DNA of 64,000 bases from contig NZ_CP063813.1 in the NCBI RefSeq assembly GCF_015277815.1, forward strand, positions 1,364,001 to 1,428,000, in the 5' to 3' direction. The notes under the pieces were generated by a model. The model did not search any database, was not told the origin of the DNA, and was given only the letters and a program-made list of their open reading frames with translations. Of this stretch, positions 44,292 to 53,836 are shown one piece after another (within the stretch, counting starts at the first letter, position 1; each line of letters starts with the position of its first letter). A program made the position numbers and the translations under genes. Source of the DNA: Microbacterium atlanticum. GTDB taxonomy: Bacteria > Actinomycetota > Actinomycetes > Actinomycetales > Microbacteriaceae.

Positions 44292-45401
44292 ATGCTCGAC
44301 TTCGATCCCTCCGCCGACATCCAGGCCCTGCGCTCCACGTTCGCCGACATCAAGGCCGTGGTCGACGTCGAGGCACTCAACGCCGACATCGCCCGTCTCA
44401 GCGAGGAGGCCGGCGCCCCCGACCTGTGGGACGACGTCGAGAAGGCCCAGAAGGTCACCAGCGCGCTGAGCCATCGCCAGGCCGAGCTCAAGCGGATCAC
44501 CGACGTCGAGCAGCGCCTGGACGATCTGGACGTCCTCGTCGAGCTCGCCAACGAGATGGACGATGAGGACTCCGCCGAGGAAGCGCGTCACGAGATCGCC
44601 GAACTCGAGGACATCATCAGCCAGCTCGAGGTGCAGACGCTGCTGGACGGCGAGTATGACGCCCGGTCCGCCGTCGTGACGATCCGCTCCGGCGCGGGCG
44701 GCGACGACGCCACCGACTTCGCCGAGATGCTGATGCGCATGTACCTGCGCTGGGCGGAGCGGCACAAGTACCCGGTGAAGGTCATGGACACGTCATACGC
44801 CGAGGGAGCCGGCATCAAGTCGGCGACCTTCGAGGTCGACGCTCCGTACGCCTACGGCACGCTGTCGGTCGAGGCGGGGACGCACCGTCTCGCCCGCATC
44901 AGCCCGTTCGGCTCCGCCGACAAGAGGCAGACCTCGTTCGCCGCCGTGGAGGTCATCCCCGTGATGGAGGAGGCCGTCGAGGTCGACATCCCGGAGGGTG
45001 ACATCCGGGTCGATGTCTTCCGCTCGTCCGGTCCCGGTGGGCAGTCGGTCAACACGACGGACTCGGCCGTGCGCCTCACGCACCTGCCGACGGGGATCGT
45101 CGTGTCGATGCAGAACGAGAAGTCGCAGATCCAGAACCGCGCCGCCGCGATGCGGGTGCTGCAGACCCGTCTGCTCCTGCTCAAGCGCGAGGAGGAGGCG
45201 GCGAAGAAGAAGGAGCTCGCCGGCACCATCACGGCCAGCTGGGGCGACCAGATGCGCTCCTATTTCCTCTACGGGCAGCAGCTCGTGAAGGACCTCCGCA
45301 CCGGCCACGAGGTCGGCAACCCGGCGATCGTGTTCGACGGCGACCTGGACGGCTTCATCTCGGCCGGCATCCGCTGGCGCAAGCGCAAGGACGACGACTG
45401 A
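44292..45401 (+). CDS. prfB: Peptide chain release factor 2
   Basis: A 369-residue class I release factor for UGA and UAA. The stop-codon recognition tripeptide SPF is at residues 204-206 ([15 protein letters not shown]) and the peptidyl hydrolysis motif GGQ is at 249-251 ([16 protein letters not shown]). The reading frame is continuous from ATG 44292 with no internal UGA near codon 25, so the autoregulatory +1 frameshift found in many bacteria is absent. TAGTCT lies 8 nt upstream, suggesting a leaderless mRNA. Confidence 0.97.
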   Translation: MLDFDPSADIQALRSTFADIKAVVDVEALNADIARLSEEAGAPDLWDDVEKAQKVTSALSHRQAELKRITDVEQRLDDLDVLVELANEMDDEDSAEEARHEIAELEDIISQLEVQTLLDGEYDARSAVVTIRSGAGGDDATDFAEMLMRMYLRWAERHKYPVKVMDTSYAEGAGIKSATFEVDAPYAYGTLSVEAGTHRLARISPFGSADKRQTSFAAVEVIPVMEEAVEVDIPEGDIRVDVFRSSGPGGQSVNTTDSAVRLTHLPTGIVVSMQNEKSQIQNRAAAMRVLQTRLLLLKREEEAAKKKELAGTITASWGDQMRSYFLYGQQLVKDLRTGHEVGNPAIVFDGDLDGFISAGIRWRKRKDDD

Positions 45402-45417
45402 CGCCTCGCACGGCGGG

Positions 45418-46764
45418 TCAGAACGGCGCCGCGGAGTCGTTCACCGAGGAGCAGAACACTGGCACCCGGCGTTCCGGCTCGGTGACGTAGCGACGCCCCG
45501 CGGGCGACGTCCATTGCAGCGCACCCCCGCTTCCGGAGATCTGCTCCACCTGCCACCCTCCGTTGTGCTTGAGGGTGTGGTGTCCCTTGCAGAGGGGAGC
45601 CAGATTGTCGAGCGAGGTCTCGCCCCCGTGCTCCCAGGCGACGGTGTGATCGATCTCGCACCGCGAGGCCGGAATCCCGCAGCCAGGAGCCATGCACCGG
45701 TCTGCTCGCCACCGGACCAGCCGGCGGAGCGCCGGCGGCGGACGGTACTGCTCGCGCCCGACGGAGAGCACCGCTCCCGTCTCGGGATGCGTGAGCACGC
45801 GCATCCAGCCGTCGGCGCCGCCGCACAGTTCGCGCGCCCGTTCGAGAGGGATCGGTCCCAGGCCTTCCACCGCCGCCGGCGAGTGGCCCGCGTGGACGTC
45901 TACGGCGCGCGCGTCGAGCAGGGCGAGCGCCGGCACGGTGATGGCGACGGTGGCTCGGATGCCGCGCGCCTGGGGAGCGACCGCCGCCGTGTCGCCGTCG
46001 ACGAGGAGGTCGCCGAGCACGTCGGCACGACGCTGATCCAGCGTGCGCTCCTCATCGGTCCGTGCTCCGAGCGCCTTGGCCATCGCCGTGATCCTGCCGT
46101 GAATGGCGTGCGCCTCCACCGCAGGGAGGAACGCGTGAAGCCACGCCATCCCATCGTCGGCGACCTCCACCACCACTCGACGCTGCCGAAGAGCTGATTC
46201 GTGGCGGTCGGCGAGGGTGGCGGAGCGCTCGGTCTCGATCAGCCGGGCGAGCTGTCTGCGGAACGAGCCGACCGGAAGCTGCTCTGCCAGCTCCGACGCG
46301 CGCCCCCTCAGGCGCGCCCGCACGTCCGGTGCGACGGCATCGAGGGCGTCGACCATGATCTCGGCGTGCCGCTCGCTGATGCGGGCACGGTGAAGCGACT
46401 CCAGGATGTCGGGATAGCGGTGGACGAGGGCCTGCGCCAGGTTCAGCAGGCGTGCCGCCGCAGCCTCGGTGATGCGCAGGGCCGATGCCAGTTCGAGGCG
46501 CACCGACCTCTCGACGACGGAAGCCAGCGCTCCGCCCGAGCGGGCGCCATCGGCGACGGCTCGACGACGCAGGGTGTCGATGCGTACGAAGCGCTCCGCC
46601 GCGAACGCCGCCATCATGCCGTCCACTTCGGTGACGAGGTCGAGATCGTCGGGCACGGGTGCCGCAGCGTCGATCCATGTCTCCTCATCGAGGGAGGGCT
46701 CACCGACTTGTCCCACACCGCGCGGGTCCGCGGCTGTCGCCCCAGGGGTCGCGGAGGAGATCAT
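45418..46764 (-). CDS. DUF222 / HNH endonuclease domain protein (13E12 repeat type)
   Basis: A 448-residue protein. An all-alpha DUF222 region covers about residues 50-330. The HNH domain near residue 365 reads CMAPGCGIPASRCEIDHTVAWEHGG and LAPLCKGHHTLKHNGGW, with two zinc-type CxxC-like pairs and the catalytic DH. These proteins are multicopy in actinobacteria and are often linked to mobile DNA, but no element borders are seen here. It converges on prfB. Confidence 0.9.
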   Translation of the reverse strand: MISSATPGATAADPRGVGQVGEPSLDEETWIDAAAPVPDDLDLVTEVDGMMAAFAAERFVRIDTLRRRAVADGARSGGALASVVERSVRLELASALRITEAAAARLLNLAQALVHRYPDILESLHRARISERHAEIMVDALDAVAPDVRARLRGRASELAEQLPVGSFRRQLARLIETERSATLADRHESALRQRRVVVEVADDGMAWLHAFLPAVEAHAIHGRITAMAKALGARTDEERTLDQRRADVLGDLLVDGDTAAVAPQARGIRATVAITVPALALLDARAVDVHAGHSPAAVEGLGPIPLERARELCGGADGWMRVLTHPETGAVLSVGREQYRPPPALRRLVRWRADRCMAPGCGIPASRCEIDHTVAWEHGGETSLDNLAPLCKGHHTLKHNGGWQVEQISGSGGALQWTSPAGRRYVTEPERRVPVFCSSVNDSAAPF

Positions 46765-46880
46765 GGAACGAGGTTAGAACATACCTCCGACATCCCTGCC
46801 GTGCAGGCGGGACACCTCGTCCCGGTCGGGCGGGTGTCGCTGGACCGCAGACCCCCACGGCCGCTTAGGCTCGTTAGGCC

Positions 46881-48014
46881 ATGATCCGGTTCGAGAACGT
46901 CACGAAGCGCTTTCGCGGCACTGCGAAGCCCGCCCTCAGCGATGTCGACTTCGAGGTGCAGCGTGGTGAGTTCGTCTTCCTCGTCGGTGCCTCCGGCTCG
47001 GGGAAGTCGTCCTGTCTGCGACTGATCCTGCGCGAGGAGACGCCGAGCGAGGGCCGGGTGGTCGTGCTCGGCCGCGACCTGCGCACCCTGTCGAACCGCA
47101 AGGTGCCGTACTTCCGCCGTCACATCGGCGCCGTGTTCCAGGACTTCCGGCTGCTTCCCACCAAGACGGTCTTCCAGAACGTCGCCTTCACGCTGCAGGT
47201 GATCGGCTCATCACGAGGCTTCATCCAGCAGGCGGTGCCGGAGGTGCTCGCCCTCGTCGGGCTCGCCGGTAAGGAGAAGCGGTTCCCGCATGAGCTCTCC
47301 GGCGGTGAGCAGCAGCGAGTGGCGATCGCGCGTGCCCTCGTCAACCGTCCGCAGATCCTCCTCGCCGATGAACCGACCGGCAACCTCGACCCGGCGACCT
47401 CCATCGACATCATGCAGCTGCTTGCGCGCATCAACGCCGGCGGCACCACGGTCGTGATGGCCACGCATGAGGCCGGCTTCGTCGACCAGATGCAGCGTCG
47501 GGTCATCGAGCTGAGCCACGGCGAGATCATGCGCGACGAGCGGCACGGCGGCTACGGCGACCGCTCGAACCTGCCCAGCCTCACCCCGGAGCCCGAGCGC
47601 GGCGCTGCCGCCGTGGCCGCGCTCACGGCGGTGCTCGAGGTGCAGCGCGAAGCCTCCCTCGCTGCGGCGGCGGGTCTGGATCCGACCGTCGTGTCCGACG
47701 ACGGCACGATCACGGTCGCGGAGACGGATGCCGCAGCCTCGGCTGCGGCCTCGGCTGCGACCACGGCCGCGATGGCGGCGGCGCTGGCGGCAGACGAGCT
47801 GAGCAAGGCTCGGGCGCTGGAGCACGCGGTCGAAGCACCGTCCGACGAGGATGTGGACCCAGCGAATCCGGAGGGCACGGCCACGGAACAGGCGCCGTCC
47901 CAGACGCAGTCGATCCCCGTCATGGACCAGATCGAGGTGGCGGAGCTGGGGCTCGCGGATCGCCTCGGACTCGGTGAGACAGATCCCGACGACGAAGTGG
48001 GGCCCACCTCATGA
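46881..48014 (+). CDS. ftsE: Cell-division ATP-binding protein FtsE with long C-terminal extension
   Basis: A 377-residue protein; normal FtsE is ~225-230. The ABC domain has GASGSGKSSCLRLIL, the signature LSGGEQQRVAIARAL and Walker B ILLADEPTGNLD. The domain ends near residue 215 (IELSHGEIMRDE); the extra ~160 residues are Ala/Glu/Asp/Thr-rich with an Ala-Ser repeat run (AAASAAASAATTAAMAAALA). FtsE drives FtsX to activate wall hydrolases at division. ATG 46881 lies 9 nt after TAGGCT. Its stop overlaps ftsX by 4 nt. Confidence 0.95.
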   Translation: MIRFENVTKRFRGTAKPALSDVDFEVQRGEFVFLVGASGSGKSSCLRLILREETPSEGRVVVLGRDLRTLSNRKVPYFRRHIGAVFQDFRLLPTKTVFQNVAFTLQVIGSSRGFIQQAVPEVLALVGLAGKEKRFPHELSGGEQQRVAIARALVNRPQILLADEPTGNLDPATSIDIMQLLARINAGGTTVVMATHEAGFVDQMQRRVIELSHGEIMRDERHGGYGDRSNLPSLTPEPERGAAAVAALTAVLEVQREASLAAAAGLDPTVVSDDGTITVAETDAAASAAASAATTAAMAAALAADELSKARALEHAVEAPSDEDVDPANPEGTATEQAPSQTQSIPVMDQIEVAELGLADRLGLGETDPDDEVGPTS

Positions 48015-48928
48015 GGTTCGGACTCATCATGTCGGAGGCGTTCACCGGTCTCCGGCGCAACGTCTCCATGGTGATCTCGGTCATCCTCGTCACGTTCGTG
48101 TCGCTCACGTTCGTCGGCGCCGCCATCCTCATGCAGATGCAGATCGGGACCATGCGCGACTTCTGGGTCGACCGCGCGCAGGTCGCCATCTACATGTGCA
48201 CGGAGATCTCCACCAATCAGGCGACCTGCGCCGACGGAGAGGCGACGCCCGAGCAGGTCGAGGAGGTGCGGGGGAAGCTCGCCGGCAGCGCGCTGTCGCC
48301 GCTCATCCGGGACATGGTGTTCCTGGACCATCAGCAGGCCTATGAGGAGCTGCTGGACCTCGTGGGCGAGGAGGACGCCAGCGTGGTCACCCCCGAGCAG
48401 GTGAACGAGACCTTCCGCATCACGCTCGTGGACCCCGCCCAGTCGGCGGTCATCATCGAGGCGTTCACCGGCACGGCCGGCGTCGAGCAGGTGCAGGATC
48501 AGCTGCAGTACCTCGAGCCCCTCTTCTCCGCGCTCACCGTCGCGACCTACATCGCCGTCGGCATCGCAGCCCTCATGCTCATCGCGGCCGTCCTGCTCAT
48601 CGCCACCACGATCCGGCTCTCGGCGTACGCGCGACGGCGCGAGCTGGGCATCATGCGCCTGGTCGGGGCATCCAACCGGTTCATCCAGACCCCGTTCATC
48701 CTCGAGGGCGTGTTCGCGGCGCTGCTGGGCTCGGTGCTCGCCAGCGCCGCGGTGATCGCGGGGGTGCATTTCGGCGTGGACAACTACCTCCGGAACAGAG
48801 TCGACTTCGTGACGACCTGGGTCGACCTCGGCGAGGCCTGGCTGGTGGTGCCGGTCCTCATCCTCGTCGGCATCGTGCTCGCCGCGCTGTCGGCGGGTTT
48901 CGCGATCCGGCGGTGGCTCCGCGCGTGA
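48011..48928 (+). CDS. ftsX: Cell-division permease-like protein FtsX
   Basis: A 305-residue protein with four membrane helices, one near residue 25 and three in the C-terminal third. A large extracellular loop (about 50-170) contains two cysteines (MCTEISTNQATC). The segment ARRRELGIMRLVGASNRFIQ is the conserved cytoplasmic coupling region. It transmits FtsE ATP hydrolysis to extracytoplasmic hydrolase partners. ATGA-coupled to ftsE and followed by smpB, the usual actinobacterial order. Confidence 0.96.
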   Translation: MRFGLIMSEAFTGLRRNVSMVISVILVTFVSLTFVGAAILMQMQIGTMRDFWVDRAQVAIYMCTEISTNQATCADGEATPEQVEEVRGKLAGSALSPLIRDMVFLDHQQAYEELLDLVGEEDASVVTPEQVNETFRITLVDPAQSAVIIEAFTGTAGVEQVQDQLQYLEPLFSALTVATYIAVGIAALMLIAAVLLIATTIRLSAYARRRELGIMRLVGASNRFIQTPFILEGVFAALLGSVLASAAVIAGVHFGVDNYLRNRVDFVTTWVDLGEAWLVVPVLILVGIVLAALSAGFAIRRWLRA

Positions 48929-49018
48929 GGCGAGGCGGTCCGGCCGCGGTAGACTGACAGGCTGCCACGCGGTCCGTGTGGCACGGTCACGAGCCAAGCA
49001 ACCGGGAACGGAGTCGCC

Positions 49019-49495
49019 ATGCCGAGGGAACGCGGGGAGAAGGTCGTGGCGACCAATCGTCGCGCACGTCACGAGTACGCCATCGAGAAGACGTACGAGG
49101 CGGGGCTCGTGCTCACCGGCACCGAGGTCAAGTCACTGCGCGAAGGACGGGCGAACCTGACCGACGGCTACGCGTACATCGATGGCGGCGAGGCGTTCCT
49201 GGACGCCGTTCACATCCCCGAATACTCGCAGGGGCACTGGACCAACCACTCCGCCAAGCGCACGCGCAAGCTGCTGCTGCATAAGGACGAGATCATCAAG
49301 CTCTCCCACGCCGTCTCGGCGGGCGGCTACACGCTGGTGCCGCTGAAGCTCTACTTCTCGGACGGCCGCGCGAAGGTCGAGATCGCCGTGGCGAAGGGCA
49401 AGCGCGAGTTCGAGAAGCGCCAGACCATCCGCGAGCGCGAAGACAAGCGGGAGGCCGAACGGGCGATGCGCACCCGCAACCGCCTGGGGGAGTGA
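49019..49495 (+). CDS. smpB: SsrA-binding protein SmpB
   Basis: A 158-residue tmRNA partner for rescue of stalled ribosomes. Family signatures are [29 protein letters not shown] and the basic tail [23 protein letters not shown]. The tmRNA gene it serves is also in this window, ~8 kb downstream. Confidence 0.96.
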   Translation: MPRERGEKVVATNRRARHEYAIEKTYEAGLVLTGTEVKSLREGRANLTDGYAYIDGGEAFLDAVHIPEYSQGHWTNHSAKRTRKLLLHKDEIIKLSHAVSAGGYTLVPLKLYFSDGRAKVEIAVAKGKREFEKRQTIREREDKREAERAMRTRNRLGE

Positions 49496-49504
49496 GCCGC
49501 ACCG

Positions 49505-50182
49505 TCAGCGAGCGGCGAACCGGGCCTCCACCGCCGCCGAGATGACGATGTCCTCCGGCTGCAGCTGCACCGCCGGTGCGCCGCCGCCCGCATCCGCGGC
49601 GAACGACGCCTTCGCGACCATCATGCGCGGTCCCGGTGCCATCTCCGGCCGTTCGGGGCGTCCGAGCAGGCCGAGGTCGGCGATCTCGAGCGCCGCCACG
49701 TCGGCCAACCCCAGCGCGCCGGCATAGGCGGCGGCGCGGGCGACGGCGACGCCGACCGCCTCGGTCGCCACGGACCGCTCCACCGACGCCCGGGTCTCGG
49801 GCGTGAGCTTCCACTCGATCCAGCCGAGCTGGACGCCCTCACGCTCGGCGACGTCGCCCGCCCACCAGGAGAGCACCGCGAAGTCGGTGAAGGTCACCGA
49901 GAAGTCGACCGTGGCGTAGTGCACGGGGGCGAGCCGCCGCCCCTCGTTGCTCCAGGGGCGCTCGGACCAGACGGAGACGCGCTGGCTCGTCCACTCCGCG
50001 ACGGTTCCGGCGGTCTTGCGGGCCGCGAGGTCGTCGCGGATCGGCTCGGTGAGTGCGGATATCCGCTCGACCACAGCGCCTCGCTCCGGTCCCTCGGCGC
50101 GGATGGTGAGGTGCGCGACCGCGCGTTCGGGGGCGATGCGGGTCTCGTGCTCCCCGCGGACGGTGATGACGACGTCGCTCAT
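49505..50182 (-). CDS. SIMPL domain (DUF541) protein
   Basis: A 225-residue protein. VVITVRGEHETRIAPERAVAHLTI at the N-terminus and ATEAVGVAVARAAAYAGALGL in the second half match the SIMPL domain. No signal peptide or membrane helix is seen with the ATG at 50182, so a cytoplasmic form is likely here. Function unknown. It converges on smpB; the longer frame upstream is antisense to the DUF4397 gene. Confidence 0.85.
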   Translation of the reverse strand: MSDVVITVRGEHETRIAPERAVAHLTIRAEGPERGAVVERISALTEPIRDDLAARKTAGTVAEWTSQRVSVWSERPWSNEGRRLAPVHYATVDFSVTFTDFAVLSWWAGDVAEREGVQLGWIEWKLTPETRASVERSVATEAVGVAVARAAAYAGALGLADVAALEIADLGLLGRPERPEMAPGPRMMVAKASFAADAGGGAPAVQLQPEDIVISAAVEARFAAR

Positions 50183-50311
50183 GTCGCCGACTCTACGCAT
50201 CGAAGCTCCCCGGTTCGAGAAATCTTCATTCAGCTGCATCCAAACTCCCCGAGCGGCGGGAATCACTTTTCGATGGGCGGCGAACGGCCGCCCCGACGAA
50301 GGAGGACCACC

Positions 50312-51136
50312 GTGCGAAACAAGATTCTCGCGGGCATCGCCGCCGGGGCCGTTGCAGCCCTCGGGTTGATGGTCGCGCCCGCCACCGCCGCCACCGCCGG
50401 CGGCGCCCAGCTGTCGGTGCTTCACGGCATCCCCGACACTCCCGTCGACGTCTACGTCAACGGTGACCTGACGATCGACGACTTCCAGCCGGGCGATCTG
50501 GCCGGACCCCTCGACCTCCCGGCCGGCGCCTACGAGGTCGTCCTGACCGCGCCCGACGCCACCGACGCCAGCTCCCCGGTCCTCGGACCCGTGAGCGTCA
50601 CCCTGGAGGCAGGCGTCAACTACACCGCCGTGGCGCACCTCAACGAAGGCGGCGAGCCCACGGTCACGCCCTTCGTCAACGACACCGCCGCCACCGCCGC
50701 GGGTGAGGGCCGTCTGACCGTGCGTCACGTCGCGGCCGCACCTGCCGTCGACGTCCTCGCCGGCGGCTCGCCGGTGATCGAGGATCTGACGAACCCCAAC
50801 GAGGCGACGCTCAACCTCGCCGCCGGCACGATCTCCGCGTCGGTCGCGGCCGCCGGCACCACCGATCCGGTCCTCGGACCCACAGATGTCACGGTCGAAG
50901 AGGGCGCTCTCACGATCGTCTACGCGTGGGGCAGCCTCGAGGACGACAACCTGGCCGTCGCTGTCCAGACGATCTCGGGTCTGCACTCGGCTCCTGACGG
51001 GGTTCCCTCGGGCAGCGGCGGCCAGCTGGCCGAGCGCGACGCGATGATGCAGTCCCTGTTCGTCTTCGCGGGGCTCGCGATCGCGGCTGCGGTGGCGGGA
51101 TCCGTCATCGCCGTCCGCGCCCGCGCGAACCGCTGA
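50312..51136 (+). CDS. Secreted, C-terminally anchored DUF4397 domain protein
   Basis: A 274-residue surface protein. It has an N-terminal signal peptide (RNKILAGIAAGAVAALGLMV then APATA), two related beta-domain halves beginning LSVLHGIPDTPVDVYVNG and LTVRHVAAAPAVDVLAGG, and a C-terminal membrane helix with a short Arg tail. No LPxTG motif is seen. GTG 50312 follows AAGGAGGACC. It sits 11 nt before the class F sortase, a pairing that suggests a shared envelope role. Confidence 0.85.
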   Translation: MRNKILAGIAAGAVAALGLMVAPATAATAGGAQLSVLHGIPDTPVDVYVNGDLTIDDFQPGDLAGPLDLPAGAYEVVLTAPDATDASSPVLGPVSVTLEAGVNYTAVAHLNEGGEPTVTPFVNDTAATAAGEGRLTVRHVAAAPAVDVLAGGSPVIEDLTNPNEATLNLAAGTISASVAAAGTTDPVLGPTDVTVEEGALTIVYAWGSLEDDNLAVAVQTISGLHSAPDGVPSGSGGQLAERDAMMQSLFVFAGLAIAAAVAGSVIAVRARANR

Positions 51137-51147
51137 GGGCGGCCGAC

Positions 51148-51786
51148 ATGACGAGGGCGACCGCGGGAGCGCTGACGGCTCTGGCGGTCGTCCTCGTGCT
51201 GGCGGGGTGTGGCTCGGGGCAGGCCGAGCCCACCCCGCCGCGGGCGGCACCGACGGTGACGGCGACTCCCACGCCGGCCCCGACATCGACCGTCGACGTG
51301 CCGATCGCGGCGGCCACCCAGGCTCCGGTGCGGAATCCCCAGCCCCCGGTGCGGGTGGTCGCCGCCTCCGTCGACGTCGATGTTCCCGTCGTCCCCGTCG
51401 GCGTGGAGACCGGCGGGTTCATGGAGCTTCCCGTCGATCCCGCGATCGCCGGCTGGTACCGGTTCGGCTCCGATCCGGCCAGCCCCGACGGCAACGTCGT
51501 GATCTCGGCGCACGTCGACGCCCCTGCCTACCCCATCGGCCCGTTCAGCCGGCTGCGCGACCTGGCCGCAGGGGAGGTCGTCGAGGTGACGGATGCCGCG
51601 GGCGCGGCGCATCGCTATTCCGTCGAGTCCGTCACCTACTACCCGAAGGCGGACCTCCCCGTGAGTGAGCTGTTCGCCCGCGCGGGCACGAGGGATCTCG
51701 TGCTGATCACGTGCGGTGGCGCGTTCGACTCCACGACGGGTCGTTACGCCGATAACGTGGTCGCCATCGCGACCCCGATCCCCTGA
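51148..51786 (+). CDS. Class F sortase, lipoprotein-like
   Basis: A 212-residue protein. The N-terminus ends in a lipobox (VLVLAGC, Cys 21), suggesting lipid anchoring. A Pro/Thr/Ala linker precedes the sortase domain. Catalytic residues: His in VVISAHVDAP, Cys in LITCGGAFD and Arg in STTGRYADN. Class F sortases are the actinobacterial group with unclear sorting signals. It directly follows the DUF4397 gene. Confidence 0.88.
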   Translation: MTRATAGALTALAVVLVLAGCGSGQAEPTPPRAAPTVTATPTPAPTSTVDVPIAAATQAPVRNPQPPVRVVAASVDVDVPVVPVGVETGGFMELPVDPAIAGWYRFGSDPASPDGNVVISAHVDAPAYPIGPFSRLRDLAAGEVVEVTDAAGAAHRYSVESVTYYPKADLPVSELFARAGTRDLVLITCGGAFDSTTGRYADNVVAIATPIP

Positions 51787-51829
51787 GCCGGCGAGGATGC
51801 CGACCGCGATGAGGATGAGAGGACACAGC

Positions 51830-52381
51830 GTGGAAGAGGCGCACGAGCGGGAGCTGAGCGATCGCTTCCGCGCCGGCGACGAGCGGGCGCTCGAGGAGAT
51901 CTACCGGCGATGGTCGCCGGTCGTCTTCACCATGGCGCTGCGATTCGTCGGCGACCGCGGCGACGCCGAGGACGTGACGCAGAAGGCATTCGTCTCGGCG
52001 TGGACCTCGCGGCAGTCCTACGACCCGGCGAAGGCGAAGCTGTCGACGTGGCTGATCGCGATCACGCGTCGCCGCATCGCCGACACGCTCGAGGCGCGGG
52101 CGCGGGTACGCGCGCTGCAGGAGGAGCTGCAGCGGTTCACGACCCCCGAGGACGTGGTCGGCGGCGAGATCGACCTGGGCGACCGACTGCTCCTGGCGGA
52201 CGAGATCGACAGGCTCGAGCCGGATGCCCGCCGCGTGCTGCGGCTGGCGTTCTACGACGACCTCACACACGAGCAGATATCGGAGAGGCTGGGCATGCCG
52301 CTCGGTACCGTGAAGAGCCATATCCGACGAAGTCTCACCCGCCTGCGCAGTCGATTGGAGGTCGGCCATGTCGCATCTTGA
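51830..52381 (+). CDS. ECF-type RNA polymerase sigma factor
   Basis: A 183-residue sigma factor. Region 2 is RWSPVVFTMALRFVGDRGDAEDVTQKAFVSAW and region 4 is LTHEQISERLGMPLGTVKSHIRRSLTRL. GTG 51830 has AGAGGA 8 nt upstream and is preferred; ATGs at 51797, 51809 and 51815 are alternatives. It overlaps its anti-sigma gene by 14 nt, as in SigK/RskA pairs. The regulon is unknown; the adjoining surface genes are candidates. Confidence 0.9.
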   Translation: MEEAHERELSDRFRAGDERALEEIYRRWSPVVFTMALRFVGDRGDAEDVTQKAFVSAWTSRQSYDPAKAKLSTWLIAITRRRIADTLEARARVRALQEELQRFTTPEDVVGGEIDLGDRLLLADEIDRLEPDARRVLRLAFYDDLTHEQISERLGMPLGTVKSHIRRSLTRLRSRLEVGHVAS

Positions 52382-53144
52382 TCCTGACCGGCTCTCGCTG
52401 ATCGCGCTCGGCGAAGCAGCGAGCGAAGACGAGCGCCGCCACCTCGATGTGTGCGACGAGTGCGCCCTCGAGCTCGCAGAGCTGGAGTACACGGTCGTCG
52501 TCGGCCGCTCGACCGTCGCGCTCGGCGACCTGCAGGCGCCTCCCGACCGGGTCTGGGACCGCATCGCCGCCGAGCTGCACCTGGGCGCGGCCTCCGGGGA
52601 CGAGGGCGGGTCGGCCGACGCGACGCGCGTGGCAGGTGACGAGGCATCCGTCCCCGTCGCCGACCGGTCCGACTCGACTCGCGCGCCGTCCGCCGAGAAG
52701 CCGCACCGCCGCCGAGGCATCCGGCTCCTGTTCGCCCTCGCGGCCAGCCTCGCGCTCATCGTCGCCGTCGTCGGCGTGTGGACCTTCGTTCGCCAGCCCG
52801 AGCCCGTCGAGCTGGCCTCGGCGACGCTCGAGGCCTTCCCCGCGCACCCCGGCGCGGCCGGCACGGCCGTCGTGGTGGAGCAGCCCGACGGCGAGCGGCA
52901 GATCGAGGTCGACCTCGACGACAGCGAGCCCGACGACGGCTTCCGCGAGGTGTGGCTGATCAGGGCGGACGCCTCGGCGCTCGTCAGCCTGGGCGTGCTG
53001 GAAGGCCGCACGGGTGTGTTCTCGGTGCCCGACGACATCGACCTGCGTGAGTACGTGCTCGTGGACATCTCCCAGGAGCCGGCGGACGGCGACCCCGACC
53101 ATTCCGGAGACTCGATCGTGCGAGGTGAGCTCGGGTTCGCGTGA
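52368..53144 (+). CDS. Membrane anti-sigma factor (zinc-binding ASD, RskA-like)
   Basis: A 258-residue single-pass protein. The N-terminal anti-sigma domain has the zinc motif H25-x3-C29-x2-C32 (RRHLDVCDECA). A membrane helix (about residues 122-145) is followed by an extracytoplasmic RskA-like domain with REVWLIRADASALVSLGVLEG. It would hold the upstream ECF sigma factor inactive until proteolysed at the membrane. Overlap with the sigma gene implies coupled synthesis. Confidence 0.9.
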   Translation: MSHLDPDRLSLIALGEAASEDERRHLDVCDECALELAELEYTVVVGRSTVALGDLQAPPDRVWDRIAAELHLGAASGDEGGSADATRVAGDEASVPVADRSDSTRAPSAEKPHRRRGIRLLFALAASLALIVAVVGVWTFVRQPEPVELASATLEAFPAHPGAAGTAVVVEQPDGERQIEVDLDDSEPDDGFREVWLIRADASALVSLGVLEGRTGVFSVPDDIDLREYVLVDISQEPADGDPDHSGDSIVRGELGFA

Positions 53145-53284
53145 GGATCGCAGCCGGCGCCCCCAACAGGTGGCGCCGCCGGCGACTGCCACATGCCGGG
53201 CTGCGGCGCAAGCCGCTCCGCTCGGCGGCTTGCCGCGCCTATCGTCGTGGACACCGGAAGCCCGTCGACGACAGGAGCATGGCG

Positions 53285-53836
53285 ATGTCGCGCAACGTGA
53301 GAGTGCTGAAGTGCACACCGGAGGACGTGTTCGAGGTGCTGAGCGACGGGTGGCTCTACCCCGCGTGGGTGGTCGGTGCGTCCCGCATGCGCGAGGTCGA
53401 CGAGCGCTGGCCGCACGAGGGGGCCGAGGTGCATCACTCGTTCGGCGTCTGGCCGCTGCTGATCGACGACAAGACTGTGGTGGAGGAGTACGCCCCACCG
53501 GAGCGCGTGGTCATGAAGGCGCGCGGGTGGCCGATCGGCGAAGCGCGCGTGACGATCGACGTCAAGCCGCGGGGTACAGAGTGCGTCGTCCGCATCCAGG
53601 AGGAGGCGGTCGCCGGCCCGGGACGGCTGGTGCCCGAGCCCCTGCTCGACCTCCCGCTGCACTGGCGCAACAGTGAGACGCTGCACCGCCTCGCCTACCT
53701 CGCGGAGGGCCGCGCGACGCGGCGCACGGCGGCGTCGACCGCCGAGAAGGAGATGGCCGCGAGCGGGGAGACGGCCGAGAGCGGGGAGACGGCCGAGAGC
53801 GGGGAGACGGCGGCGAGCGAGGCGTCGACGCCGTGA
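53285..53836 (+). CDS. SRPBCC family protein with repetitive C-terminal tail
   Basis: A 183-residue protein. Residues 1-~145 match the START/polyketide cyclase-like fold ([20 protein letters not shown] and [12 protein letters not shown]), which binds hydrophobic ligands. The tail has three copies of Ser-Gly-Glu-Thr-Ala-x, encoded by an 18-bp tandem repeat. ATG 53285 is 7 nt after AGGAG; ATG 53279 is less well placed. Its stop overlaps the next start (GTGA). Confidence 0.82.
   Translation: MSRNVRVLKCTPEDVFEVLSDGWLYPAWVVGASRMREVDERWPHEGAEVHHSFGVWPLLIDDKTVVEEYAPPERVVMKARGWPIGEARVTIDVKPRGTECVVRIQEEAVAGPGRLVPEPLLDLPLHWRNSETLHRLAYLAEGRATRRTAASTAEKEMAASGETAESGETAESGETAASEASTP
53761..53814 (+). repeat. 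18-bp tandem repeat, 3 copies
   Basis: Unit GAGCGGGGAGACGGCCGA occurs at 53761-53778 and 53779-53796; a third copy at 53797-53814 ends CGGC instead of CCGA. It lies in frame in the SRPBCC gene's tail, so copy number changes would leave the downstream coupled start in frame. Confidence 0.95.

Noticed and set aside
45418..46764. DUF222/HNH protein as a homing endonuclease or mobile element
   Set aside because: No flanking repeats, intron or intein context; such genes are common multicopy chromosomal genes in actinobacteria.
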